Assembly: GCA_004352715.1 (NCBI GenBank)
Contig: SCFE01000120.1
Location: forward strand, 909,607-959,153
Direction: 5' to 3'
Length of the DNA stretch: 49,547 bases
Source: Hofstenia miamia
Taxonomy: Eukaryota > Xenacoelomorpha > Acoela
Part shown: piece after piece, positions 11,965 to 22,533 of the stretch
How the letters are laid out: the number at the start of each line of letters is the position of its first letter
Position numbering within the stretch: the first letter of the stretch is position 1
Translations under genes and position numbers: made by a program
The notes under the pieces: generated by a model
Database searches by the model: none
Told to the model about the DNA's origin: nothing
Seen by the model: the letters and a program-made list of their open reading frames with translations, nothing else

Positions 11965-12246
11965 TTCAAAGAAGAATTCTGACACAACATCAGCAATGAT
12001 AACATGCAATAAAGAGTCATGCATCAGAGGGCAGTAAAACAAAATATAAATTATAACCCTGAAACATGGGACTTAGATTTAATAACTCAGTTTAGGAATT
12101 TTGAACAGCAAAATGAGTGACCAATCACTGAAGAGAAGAATGATGCAGTGCAAATCAAACCCAGGAGACAAGTGAAGAGAGTGAAGCTAACCAAACTGAG
12201 GGACATCAAAAACATTAGCAATTGGGAGTAAGATGAAGAAATGCTG

Positions 12247-12473
12247 AGTAGTCCTCACCACCAATTAAATGGCATTACAATGAAAGGCAGCAAACTTTCA
12301 ACATTGCCTAGTACTCACCACTGCTGATTAAAGGGCATGGTGACAAATGGTAACAAAACTAATTTACAGAGTAGTCTGCACTGCTGATTAAAGGGCACAC
12401 CAAAGAAAAGTAAGAAGACTAAACAAAGTCCCAACTTTCCTTTGAGTACTCCACACCACCAATTAAAGGGCAA
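12247..12473 (+). repeat. Four-copy interspersed motif downstream of integrase
   Basis: A 29-30-bp word, AGTA(G/C)T then CACCA/CTG, ending ATTAAAGGGCA, occurs at 12247-12275, 12309-12338, 12370-12398 and 12445-12473. Spacings are 62, 61 and 75 bp. The core (C/T)(C/G)A(C/A)C-(A/G)ATTAAAGGGCA is the best conserved part. The block has no long ORF. Its regular spacing resembles an array of protein-binding sites between coding regions, but function is inferred only. Confidence 0.8.
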
Positions 12474-12933
12474 GTGGACAAAAGAGTTACCACAGGAAGG
12501 TGTAAGCAGTGCAAAACCTGCAACTGGTCAATTGTGAATGGAAACTCTGGAAGGGAACCAACCAAAAGGGGACCAACTAGAGATAATTAGCAGTGGTTCA
12601 GATATGGACTGTGAACTGAGCACCAGTACAAGAAGACCTCTCATACTTACTCAGGATATGCTACATGCCCCCTCAGAGTGAACCTACTCAACATCAGAGT
12701 GAATGATATGATCAATGGAATGAAGCAAATGTATGTCAACAATCAACAGTGAAAAACTACACACATATTTCATAGCAAAAACAAAAATGAAATACAATTC
12801 ATATGAAAAACTATTGCCAGAAACCCTTAGTCACATATGACAACAAACCAAAAATGGACAAAATGAACTTAGTGCTCATGCTCAACAAAGAAAATCAGCC
12901 CATGGTAAACATGATAATAAGCTAACCTAAAGA

Positions 12934-15515
12934 ATGAACAAAACACTGGAATGCCCATACTTCAGAATCATGGTACACACAGTGTTCAATGAAAATCTCA
13001 CACTAACCAAAGCCCAAAACATCATGAAAAACAAACCCAAAATAGCAGACATCGAACATATCAATATCAACAAAGATAACCTAATGATCATATACATAAT
13101 AAAAGAAAAAGAATACATGCAGAAACTGGAAAAATATCTGCAAGACACAATACATACAATAGAAGTAACACTAATAATAATGATAACCATGGAAGAAGAA
13201 ATACCACAATTCTTAAGGAACATGTGCATGCAGGTACAACTTCCCAAAAGAAAGAGAAGTGGATAAAACTGCAAATTCACAGCTGATCAAATTTGAGCTA
13301 CAACTTGATTACTGGGCCAAAATTTACAGACAAATGGTCAAACTGTGGATTGCTATCAGACTATATCAACAAGCAAAGACCATCAAAATGACATCAGAAA
13401 TAAAAAAACTTGGAAAAAATCACACACCTACACCAAAGACAGGAACACTTAAAACAAATCCAAGAAATATTGAAGGACATGAAAATCACAAAAACAACAA
13501 AGGAACAATGGCTGATCATACACATCAAAGCACCAGCAAGAAAGTACCACAAATCCATTGAAGCAACACTCCAGGAAATCAACAAAGCATACAAACTAAA
13601 CACAAGAAAAGATTTCCAACAATACATGTTCAAAGAACTCAACACACTGGAAATAAGATACAGAAAAACAATATAGCTGCTAGCTATTAACTTAACAGAA
13701 GACAAAAACCTAAAACTACCCATATCAAGATGATCAAGAATGAAACTAACAAAACAAAAATGTCACAAAATTGCCTTCTCATCAATCAACACAACTACAA
13801 AAAACTGGCTACTAAAAGGGCTCACAGAAAAAACTAGCATCCCCACACAAACAAGAAAAACCCATGAAAACGATTGAGAAAAGCATAGTAAGGGTCATCA
13901 CCAAAGAAAACCCAATGTGCAAAATAACAATGGTAACAATAGCAAACAAAAATGGCATTCGCCCTAACAAAATATCACTATTTGAGGAACCAACAAGAAA
14001 ATATATCAGGGTAGCCATTTCAGAAACCAAGCTCCTGCAAATATAAGAACAACCCTGGTTAACCATCTGAAAACTAATCAAAAGAAGAATGAGCAACACA
14101 ATGGAAATAATACAAACAATACAATCAAAAAACATAAAGCACATAACTGTGCATGAAACTGAAAGATTCAAATGTGGAATGCCAAAATGCTCATTCACCC
14201 AAATTATAAAAAGGCAGAAGAAATGTCAAAGCAGGAATCAGCAGTGGAAGTCCTTGAAATGACAAAAACACAAACCAAGAAGATGCTAGAGGATGAACTA
14301 CTAACGTCAATGAATATAATACTCTCACCTAAAACACAAGACAGAATAGACGCAATAATCATGGAAAAATGGGGAAACCTCAGCCTGGCCAGCAATATAG
14401 AATGGATCAACACAGAAGATGAGTGGTACTTGATAGAAATCAAAATAACTAAAGAACAGGGAACAGAAGTGTTCACCAAAACAGAAATCAACAAATTACT
14501 CAAACCCTACAATCAACTAGCAATAGATGTGGAATGTGTAACATCAAAAATAGAAATTCCAACAAACACAACAATCAACCTAAGAAGACAGGGACTAACA
14601 CAAAGATTCTGGTAGAAAATACCTGAAGCAAAAATGAACTACCCTGCAACCATCAGAATGGCCACAGCACTGACAACATCAGGCAGCTACACAAACATCA
14701 AAGAAAATGTAGAAACAAAAATACTAAAATGTAAGCCACCATGAACAATCTCCATTCCAATGTTACTATCAAGATGGCGCTGACCCAAAGACAAAAATTT
14801 GCAAAAGGATACCTGCATGAATTTATAACATACATGAACACAAAAGAAAAAGCAAGGGAAATAATCACGTTGGATGCATACAAAAAGACGAAAACAATAA
14901 TGCTAGCTGAAAACAACAAAGAACACATCTATATAGAGGGACAAATCACCCCATATGATCTATACACAGAAGGCGAACCCATATAAAAACAACTAGAAGA
15001 AATATGACAAGAAATAGAAAAGAGATCTCTCAAAACCATAATGCTATTTTCAGGAGTCCACAACCTCATATGGCTAGACATATGGAATAAATAATACAGA
15101 TTTTACGACGTATTGAAAAGAATAGAAATCATCACAATGATATGAATGGAAAAAATTCCCAACAAAATAAGACATACAAAACAACATTAGCTTTTTCTAC
15201 AAAGACGTTGAAAACACTAAAAGTTTACTAACCATATTCAAATTCTTCTATCCAGAAAGCAGATTAAAAGAGGAACTAGCACATACAAGCTGGGCAGACA
15301 CACTGATGACTCTAAAGATCAGCCTAAAAGGCCTACAACTATACAAAAAATTTTACCCACTATTCAAGAGGAAAATAAATGAATTAAAACAAGTCACATT
15401 GATCACAGGCTCACTCTTGACAATGAACACCATCAGGTATGCAGAAACAGTTGCCACAGAAAAAGAAGCAATACTAAAGCTCACAAATCAGATAGAATTC
15501 GCAGAGATCACCTAG
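12934..15515 (+). pseudogene. Unrecognised third reading frame of the gypsy element (ORF3), broken
   Basis: Open segments follow one another on the plus strand: 12934-13266, 13259-13561, 13410-13676, 13864-14046, 14172-14615, 14741-14986 and 15306-15515. They are separated by stops and frameshifts of the kind seen in gag-pol, so they probably once formed one or two proteins of several hundred residues. The product would be Lys/Glu/Thr-rich. A basic PKRKRSG stretch ends the first segment (about 13247-13264), which could suggest a cleavage site, but I see no convincing membrane anchor and no known envelope signature. I cannot assign a function; env-like and accessory-protein explanations both remain open. 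Confidence 0.5.
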
Positions 15516-15599
15516 GAAGAGGAAAAAGCAGAAATACTTATCAAAAGAGCAGATACACTAGTACATGGAGAAAGATCAACTCTAAAATTAATGCAAGCT

Positions 15600-15609
15600 G
15601 AGGGAGACA
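15600..15609 (+). other. Polypurine tract of the gypsy element
   Basis: The purine-rich GAGGGAGACA lies immediately before the 3' LTR start TGTAGCA, the position of the plus-strand primer in LTR retrotransposons. Confidence 0.65.
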
Positions 15610-16833
15610 TGTAGCATAATCCAATTAAATTGATAACATTGTAACAAAGAAGAAGAAAAAACAATGTAAAACTCTAATCAGAAACTCAGATCAATTTATC
15701 AGAATTAGCACTAAGTGATTTTGCCAAACTGCAAAAGCAATTATAGGTCGCAATCAATTTGACAAAACGCATGTGGACAATGCGCATTAATTTTAGCTAG
15801 CCACGTGGTTCATGCAGAACTTAATTACATGGACATAAGAAATTAATCTGTGACTGGTACTTGTTTAATTGGTAAATATGTTTAATGACATTTTATATAA
15901 ATAGAAACAAAGTGCTGTAAAGATGATGGAAATTTATCCTTTAGTAGTTTATCTTTGCTTCGTAGTTTGATAAATTATAGTTAAATGCGCAGCTAAGCGT
16001 TCATTGTGTGTAATGTTTGAGGGCTGTTTGTGAGGGATTGTTGTTAGATATCAGCCTTGATAATTACATGCAAATAGGTTATGGCAATTAATAGGAACAT
16101 TTTTCTCATGCTTAGCTGGCTACCACTCCTTCATATTACATGTAATAACAAGTACACCAAAAGCTGATAGCCTCCGTAGAGAGATTGATAAGAGACCATG
16201 TTGATTATATCGTATTTATATGTAGGTTAGAAGCTGCCATAGTTTATAGTTATCTTTTTATCTTGTCTGCAGCTAGTGTGGTGTCCTTTTTATGTATCAG
16301 TCATTATTGTATATATCTTTTTATTAAATGTAGGAATCTGCTCTAATTTTATATTAGCTATTTTTAATTCATGTAATAGCAGGTATTGTCAGGTTGCGAT
16401 ATGTTATGTTATTCATACACTAAAGTAACACGTATTGAGAATGAGAGTTAAGTTGATTCGTGACTGGTATTTATTACACTGTAAGTAAGGCACACATAAC
16501 AAAACTCTTTCATTGAGGCAGAGCTGAGTTGCAGCAGATGGAATGATGGATATGGATGAATGGAATTGATCGAACTGTTGATGAACTGCGAACTGTCTTT
16601 GTGATATAGCTTTGGGCAAGCGTGCCCATCACTTTCGAAGATGCTACCTAAATAGTAGTGGTGAATTGTTACGCTAGTTTTGGAGTATTCATTGAGTTAT
16701 CTCTATAGCTTTACAAATACAAAAGAACAGTGAGAGTGAACGTACATATTACCCCGTACATTAGAATCTGTACTGTGTTGTATCTAAACCATACTCCGTT
16801 ATTTTGCACATCCTTTGCCCGGGTGATGATGTT

Positions 16834-16836
<3 letters not shown>
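15610..16836 (+). repeat. 3' LTR of the gypsy element (1227 bp)
   Basis: Begins TGTAGCA and ends TGTTACA, a good short inverted repeat with TG...CA termini. It matches the 5' LTR at both ends, but holds an extra 543 bp (16016-16558) that the 5' LTR lacks. The extra part has no coding frame. It is more likely ancestral sequence deleted from the 5' LTR than a later insertion, because no target duplication or element ends border it. An (AT)n tract follows directly. Confidence 0.85.
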
Positions 16837-16868
<32 letters not shown>

Positions 16869-16936
16869 CTAGCTTGCTATTCATTAAAGGAAAAAAAGCT
16901 TCAAATAAATTCTTTGAAGGCGAGCATATTTTACAT

Positions 16937-17591
16937 TGGCGCAGTCAGCAAAGAATTTCAATTATGGATTTATTACATTTAATACCGATTTTAAATGCTG
17001 GTGGCAATTTGCCTGAATACAATGACTGGCGGGTGTAAACAAATGCATTATTGTATTTAATTGGAATTGAAAAAATAGAATTGCTTCTAAAATTTCTATG
17101 GTATGGAATTTCACAAACAAAGCTCGATATTGATTTCCGTGATTGTGATAATGGCCTTTGAGAAAATTTACGCAACTTTTATCAAGCACCTTCTAAACTG
17201 TTTGAAAAGATTGTGAAATTACAAAGGATTTAATTTTGTAGGAAACGGATCACAAATACGTTCAGACCTTACAAACCAAATCTAAACTATTGTGGAAAAG
17301 AATGTGATATACTAGTGGAACAACGAATTATTGAACAAATAAATCCTGAAGCGAGAATTCAGCTTGCTAAGTCAAAGCTGAAGAATATTGTAGCAGAGTT
17401 ATCCAATGTTAGCATTACAGATATTCTATAAAATGAGGGTTTACTTGACAATTTACTGGAGCAGTATCTACAACAGTTGTCTGTTACAGCTGCAATGTGC
17501 TGGGAATATATTACCACTGTTGCGCCTTACAGTAAATATCAGGTAATGACAACACTTACAAAACTATTTGTCAAGCTATTACCACTAATGT

Positions 17592-17600
<9 letters not shown>
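16937..17600 (+). pseudogene. Start of a second, decayed LTR retroelement: PBS and gag-like frame
   Basis: TGGCGCAGTCAGC at 16937-16949 looks like a primer-binding site, preceded by TTTACA as an LTR would end. One frame then opens at ATG 16964 (MDLLHLIPILNAGG) and keeps the same phase to about 17600 through five stops (the first at 17036). Readable segments include NALLYLIGIEKIELL, QINPEARIQLAKSKLK and NLLEQYLQQL. A constant phase over 640 bp with only point stops argues for a real former gag. I cannot name its family. The frame runs into an (AT)n tract and gap. Confidence 0.5.
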
Positions 17601-17627
<27 letters not shown>

Positions 17628-17912
17628 NNNNNNNNNNNNNNNNNNNNNNNNNNNNNNNNNNNNNNNNNNNNNNNNNNNNNNNNNNNNNNNNNNNNNNNNN
17701 NNNNNNNNNNNNNNNNNNNNNNNNNNNNNNNNNNNNNNNNNNNNNNNNNNNNNNNNNNNNNNNNNNNNNNNNNNNNNNNNNNNNNNNNNNNNNNNNNNNN
17801 NNNNNNNNNNNNNNNNNNNNNNNNNNNNNNNNNNNNNNNNNNNNNNNNNNNNNNNNNNNNNNNNNNNNNNNNNNNNNNNNNNNNNNNNNNNNNNNNNNNN
17901 NNNNNNNNNNNN
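17628..17912. other. Assembly gap (285 N)
   Basis: Unsequenced bases after an (AT)n run. Sequence on the right side is markedly richer in C and G than on the left. Confidence 1.
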
Positions 17913-17953
17913 CCCCCGCCAATATCCACGGCGTCTCAGGTCAAAGGCCAACT

Positions 17954-18032
17954 CTCTCGACCAATCACAAAAAAGTGGAACCTCCTACGACCCACCTCTC
18001 GACCAATCAGAAAAAAGTGGAACCTCGTACGA
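17954..18032. repeat. Two tandem 37-bp units with CCAAT motifs
   Basis: CTCTCGACCAATCA followed by a purine-rich AAAAGTGGAACCTC and TACGA occurs at 17954-17990 and 17996-18032 with three mismatches, period 42 bp. Each unit holds CCAATCA. A (TAC)n run and ACCGCAGAGAATGG follow. The composition differs from the AT-rich surroundings. Paired CCAAT boxes occur in some animal promoters, but no gene start is visible downstream. Confidence 0.7.
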
Positions 18033-18059
18033 GTCCCTTCTACTACTACTACCGCAGAG

Positions 18060-19702
18060 AATGGATTATTGTTTAATGAAATTATTGTGTTTTAACTTAT
18101 TAATAATATTTCCTCAGAGATGCAGTGCTCTTGAATTTGCAATTAATATACCTGTATGAAGTTTTTGAAAGTTGTTCCATACAAGCCTCAAAAAATAGTT
18201 CACTAAACTCAAAAATGGGGTTCAAAAAGACTTCAGCGTTTTCATTACATCAAAGTATCGGGTATATCAGAGTAGTTCGAACAAAACCTTCTCGGATCTG
18301 CAGCAACAAAACTGTTTGCACAGGCAATTCCTCAAAATGCGAAATGCTTCAGTGCAATCTGAGATATTTTTCTCTAAGGATTTAATCGATTTCATTATAA
18401 TTGCTTGAAATTTAGTTTAAAAGGATTACAGATATCAAACATTATAGTGAGCATTTTTATCTATTAATATAAGTTAACCAAAATAAATTTAGTAGCACAA
18501 TAATCTAAGGCACTAAGTGTGACGAAAAATATTGAAGATTTATACATTTCTAGTAAAAAATGGTCAGCAAAATATTTTTTGCATTTAAGAGTTAATATGA
18601 ATGACTTGCAATTTGGTTTTTAAATACATTTAAAATAAACTATTATTCCCGCAAATCATATTTTGGAAAGTTAATGAAAATGAATAATTAAAAAAAGCCA
18701 TTTGGTAAAAGCCCGGGAAAACGAATAGAATATTAATATATATTTTAAAATGCAAAATATATAAAAATCGAGGCGATGATTTGTATTAGATACAAAATCT
18801 ATCATAAAAACAATATTGTAAAAAATTATCAAATTCGAAGGATAAAATTACAAAATATTTACAAAAAAATTAAAATGTACATTATTTACACGACGCCTTC
18901 TGCGCTTACATCTAAAATAAAAAAGCAATTAAACAATAATGTAAAAATAGTAAATATTTGTGTATATTTGATTTGGTAGTAATGCGGGGTGGCACATTTG
19001 CTATCAAGTTAAACCTGGTCTGCATTGTTTTCGAGGTTAGAATTCTGATTTTAGATCAGTTTTTCACGTAAATTTCAAAAATACGTGTCTAAATTTTCAT
19101 AAATGGTTAACTTTTTGCAATTTAAATTTTAAAATGTTATTTTCTATCACTCTAATAAAGTAAAATCTGAGTACCAGATTATTTGATAGTAGGATAACTT
19201 GTATCCTCTCAGTGATTTTGATTAACCAGTGACAATTCATGCTAACAAAATTTATCTGCAACTTCATGACAAACCAATGTTGTTTAAGAAGACATCTTTG
19301 GCTTTATATTTCACAATTCAAGGTAATAAAAAATTATTAAAATATTTATCAATGCAAATGAGAGAAAGACCTTATGGATAAATATTATATTTTGATTCTA
19401 TAATGACATTTTCTCAAATTTCATAATTTAAAATTAATTATCTCAATATTCTGACCAGAACATATTAGGATTTTATGTACCTGAATCACCTAGAAACCAC
19501 ACTCGCTGAAGTTAGAGCAACAGAATTTGACTTAATTGGCAAGACTTCCAAGAAAATTTTGATAAGAGAAATAAGAATTCCAATGAAAAATTACTGCAAA
19601 ATAGGATATTGCATATAAAATATTAGTATATGATAAGTAGAATGTATTATAATTGATTATACTATTAAATAAAAGAATTAATACGTATAAGGCATATCAT
19701 AC
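18060..19702. other. Non-coding AT-rich stretch
   Basis: No coding frame, element ends or RNA gene that I can support. If the exon at 19703-20666 continues downstream on the minus strand, this is intron. Confidence 0.6.
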
Positions 19703-20666
19703 TTGCATTAATTAAACTATCCTCATGTTGTTGAAAAGACAACAGAGAATCCGAATGACTTGCTTCCCAGACTTTTGTATCGGGATTGAGGCTCATTTGC
19801 GTGGAAGACGGCATCGAGTTGTTTAAGGAAGAGAAATGGGAGGAACCCAAATGTTTGAAATCAGTTACATTTGTGAGGTCATAGGATAAATTTTCATCTC
19901 TTGCTGTAGTAGTGCCATCAAGTGATATCGAGGAGTTAAATGATCGAGTAATTCCAACATTTGAAATAGGACTGAGATTAATAGCAGCTAAATCTTTCGT
20001 TAGTGTATCCTGAACATTGCTATCGTCAACAGAAGTATTTTTATATTGCGCAAAAAGTTCCTCGTACGTCATCGAATTCTTATCCTCTAGTACAAACGAA
20101 GGTTTATCACCTTGACCTTGCTCTTTAACGGTTGATGTGGTTGCCTCTAAAACGAAAAAACTGTCTGAAGATGGGTCAGAAAACGATTCGATTGGTTTTG
20201 ATGACAGATCAAGATTGGTTTTATCGATAATCTTCAATGTAGAATTCGGGGCCAGTGTTAAACTTGAAGATTCCTCTGAAAAAGAACTTAAACTGTCTGA
20301 CCGTGCTTCAAAAACCGTAGCTTTGGAATGAACAGAAATCGCCTCATTTTTCAATGAATCTTTGGAATCGCAAAATTCTTCTTGAATCAGTGACTCATAC
20401 TTGCTGTCGTTTGTTGAGCTGAATGGTAAGGACGATAAGGAAGATGCATCATTCGAGTCGGCTTCTCCAGCTATTACAATAGGCTCGCCAACAAAGCTAC
20501 CATAGTTCTCATGCAAGCTAGACACCGTAGTAACTTTGTCCTGCTTTGAGGTAGAACAGGAAGAAAGGTCTCTATCGGATGTAGATTTAGAAGAATTTAC
20601 TTCAACCATGGGAAAAAAATAAGGAGATAGTCGGTCATCGGTAAAATGTGAACCAACAGCATCATC
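19703..20666 (-). CDS. Internal exon of a Ser-rich protein with a PAM2w-like motif; possible LARP4-type
   Basis: The minus strand shows a polypyrimidine-poor but clear acceptor ...TATTTTAG before 20666 and a donor CAA|GTATGA after 19703, bounding 964 bp open in one frame (321 codons plus one base, 3' phase 1). It starts DDAVGSHFTDDRLSPYF and is rich in Ser, Asp and Glu, so largely disordered. Near its end it reads SLNPDTKVWEAS. PAM2 motifs bind the MLLE domain of poly(A)-binding protein; LARP4 and LARP4B carry a variant (PAM2w) of the form LNPNAKVW with Trp in place of Phe, upstream of a La module. The match is the basis for the LARP4 suggestion. The La module is not found in this window, so it would lie further downstream or in a gap. 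Without a splice at 19703 the frame ends at 19665. Confidence 0.6.
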
Positions 20667-21105
20667 CTAAAATAGTTCAAATATATACAAATAGTATAAG
20701 CTTCAGATTGCAAACTATAGACTCATTTGCAGTCTACAATAAATCATATGAAGCTTTTACACTAATTAAGTCAGCGATAAACGATCATTTGTTGAGCCTC
20801 TAATGAATTACACAATCATTTGAAAAATTATATATATATATATATATATTAAGACTTTGCAAAAATATGTTTAAAAATTAACTGACACGTCTGTAAAATT
20901 CATTAGAGGTTAAATGTAAAACAACGTTCACATTATGTTTATAAATCAGAATTCAGCGAAGCGATATTGTGCTTATTCATTTGATGTAGTAATAGCTCAT
21001 ACTTGTTAATTGATTAATAAAAAAATTTACATTTTCTTTAACAGAAGATGGGACAGAAGAAATACTAAACAATTATTATTGCAATAGTAGAATAAGAGAT
21101 TTTAC

Positions 21106-21250
21106 CTCTGAATGGAATGGTCTGTGAAAGATGAGTCACTTTTTGGAGCTAGAAAAATTTCTTCATAACTAGAAATTAATTTAAAATTAACATACCTTGC
21201 GTAAAACGAGATAGTAAACTGTCCATCGCAGATTGGAATTCATTTTTATT
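21106..21250 (-). CDS. Candidate small upstream exons of the Ser-rich gene
   Basis: On the minus strand, 21250-21196 lies between TTTAG and GTATG and reads NKNEFQSAMDSLLSRFTQ; 21148-21106 lies between TTTTTCTAG and GTAAAA and reads PKSDSSFTDHSIQ. The composition resembles the next exon. However the intervening intron would be only 47 bp, and the 3' phase of the second piece (2) does not fit phase 0 of the exon at 20666. An indel error, another acceptor or chance could explain this. Confidence 0.3.
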
Positions 21251-21406
21251 CTAAATGGAAAAAGTTTAACAAATAAACATTCTTGTAATAATTACATTCA
21301 CCACAGTTAGACAAAATCAAAAATTCAAGTCCAATACACGTGCATATACTGCTAGACATTGTATGCTTGCCCCTGGAAACATGGCCTTGAAATAAGTTCA
21401 CGTTTA

Positions 21407-21454
<48 letters not shown>

Positions 21455-21456
<2 letters not shown>

Positions 21457-21625
21457 AAGCAAATAGCTTATTACTAAAACCATCGTCAAAAAGGTTATGT
21501 AAAACAAAATTTTAAAAGTAGTACAGTAGCTTAGTCAATAGCGTTAAGTTTTTAAGGCTCTATTGTGCTTATATTTTAACACTATTTTTTTGCAATTAGA
21601 ATATCATGAATAAAAGCTCTCTAGA

Positions 21626-21667
<42 letters not shown>

Positions 21668-21855
21668 CAAAGCAAATAGCTTATTACTAAAACCATCGTC
21701 AAAAAGGTTATGTAAAACAAAATTTTAAAAGTAGTACAGTAGCTTAGTCAATAGCGTTAAGTTTTTAAGGCTCTATTGTGCTTATATTTTAACACTATTT
21801 TTTTGCAATTAGAATATCATGAATAAAAGCTCTCTAGATCTCTCTCTCTCTCTCT
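21455..21855. repeat. 213-bp tandem duplication at a gap edge
   Basis: The unit starting CAAAGCAAATAGC at 21455 is repeated from 21668 without visible differences. Each unit ends in (CT)n followed by (AT)n. The second copy runs into the gap at 21856. It may be a true satellite-like array or an unmerged contig overlap. Confidence 0.9.
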
Positions 21856-22533
21856 NNNNNNNNNNNNNNNNNNNNNNNNNNNNNNNNNNNNNNNNNNNNN
21901 NNNNNNNNNNNNNNNNNNNNNNNNNNNNNNNNNNNNNNNNNNNNNNNNNNNNNNNNNNNNNNNNNNNNNNNNNNNNNNNNNNNNNNNNNNNNNNNNNNNN
22001 NNNNNNNNNNNNNNNNNNNNNNNNNNNNNNNNNNNNNNNNNNNNNNNNNNNNNNNNNNNNNNNNNNNNNNNNNNNNNNNNNNNNNNNNNNNNNNNNNNNN
22101 NNNNNNNNNNNNNNNNNNNNNNNNNNNNNNNNNNNNNNNNNNNNNNNNNNNNNNNNNNNNNNNNNNNNNNNNNNNNNNNNNNNNNNNNNNNNNNNNNNNN
22201 NNNNNNNNNNNNNNNNNNNNNNNNNNNNNNNNNNNNNNNNNNNNNNNNNNNNNNNNNNNNNNNNNNNNNNNNNNNNNNNNNNNNNNNNNNNNNNNNNNNN
22301 NNNNNNNNNNNNNNNNNNNNNNNNNNNNNNNNNNNNNNNNNNNNNNNNNNNNNNNNNNNNNNNNNNNNNNNNNNNNNNNNNNNNNNNNNNNNNNNNNNNN
22401 NNNNNNNNNNNNNNNNNNNNNNNNNNNNNNNNNNNNNNNNNNNNNNNNNNNNNNNNNNNNNNNNNNNNNNNNNNNNNNNNNNNNNNNNNNNNNNNNNNNN
22501 NNNNNNNNNNNNNNNNNNNNNNNNNNNNNNNNN
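21856..22533. other. Assembly gap (678 N)
   Basis: The gap follows a (CT)n tract. The right side is unrelated LINE-like sequence. Confidence 1.

Larger units (their letters stand above)
5892..16836 (+). mobile_element. Ty3/gypsy LTR retrotransposon, full-length but inactivated
   Basis: Order along the plus strand: 5' LTR, primer-binding site, gag with coiled coil and CCHC knuckle, protease, reverse transcriptase, RNase H, integrase, a repeat block, a third reading frame, polypurine tract, 3' LTR. Integrase lying after RNase H places it in the Ty3/gypsy order. About 10.9 kb is long for the group, mainly because of the 3.6 kb between integrase and the 3' LTR. Every domain carries stops or lost catalytic residues. 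The interior is almost free of CpG. It sits in an (AT)n tract, so the target duplication cannot be read. Confidence 0.9.

Noticed and set aside
13241-13264. Furin-like site in ORF3 as proof of a retroviral envelope
   Set aside because: The basic run lies in a Lys/Arg-rich low-complexity protein, and no fusion peptide or membrane anchor follows.
12927-13280. Minus-strand ORFs with hydrophobic, membrane-like composition across 7500-15000
   Set aside because: The plus strand of the gypsy element is very A-rich, so its complement is T-rich and gives Phe/Leu/Ile/Ser frames by composition alone. They are shadows.
18125-18385. 86-codon ORF downstream of the CCAAT units
   Set aside because: No similarity, no codon or composition signal, and no splice sites that support it.
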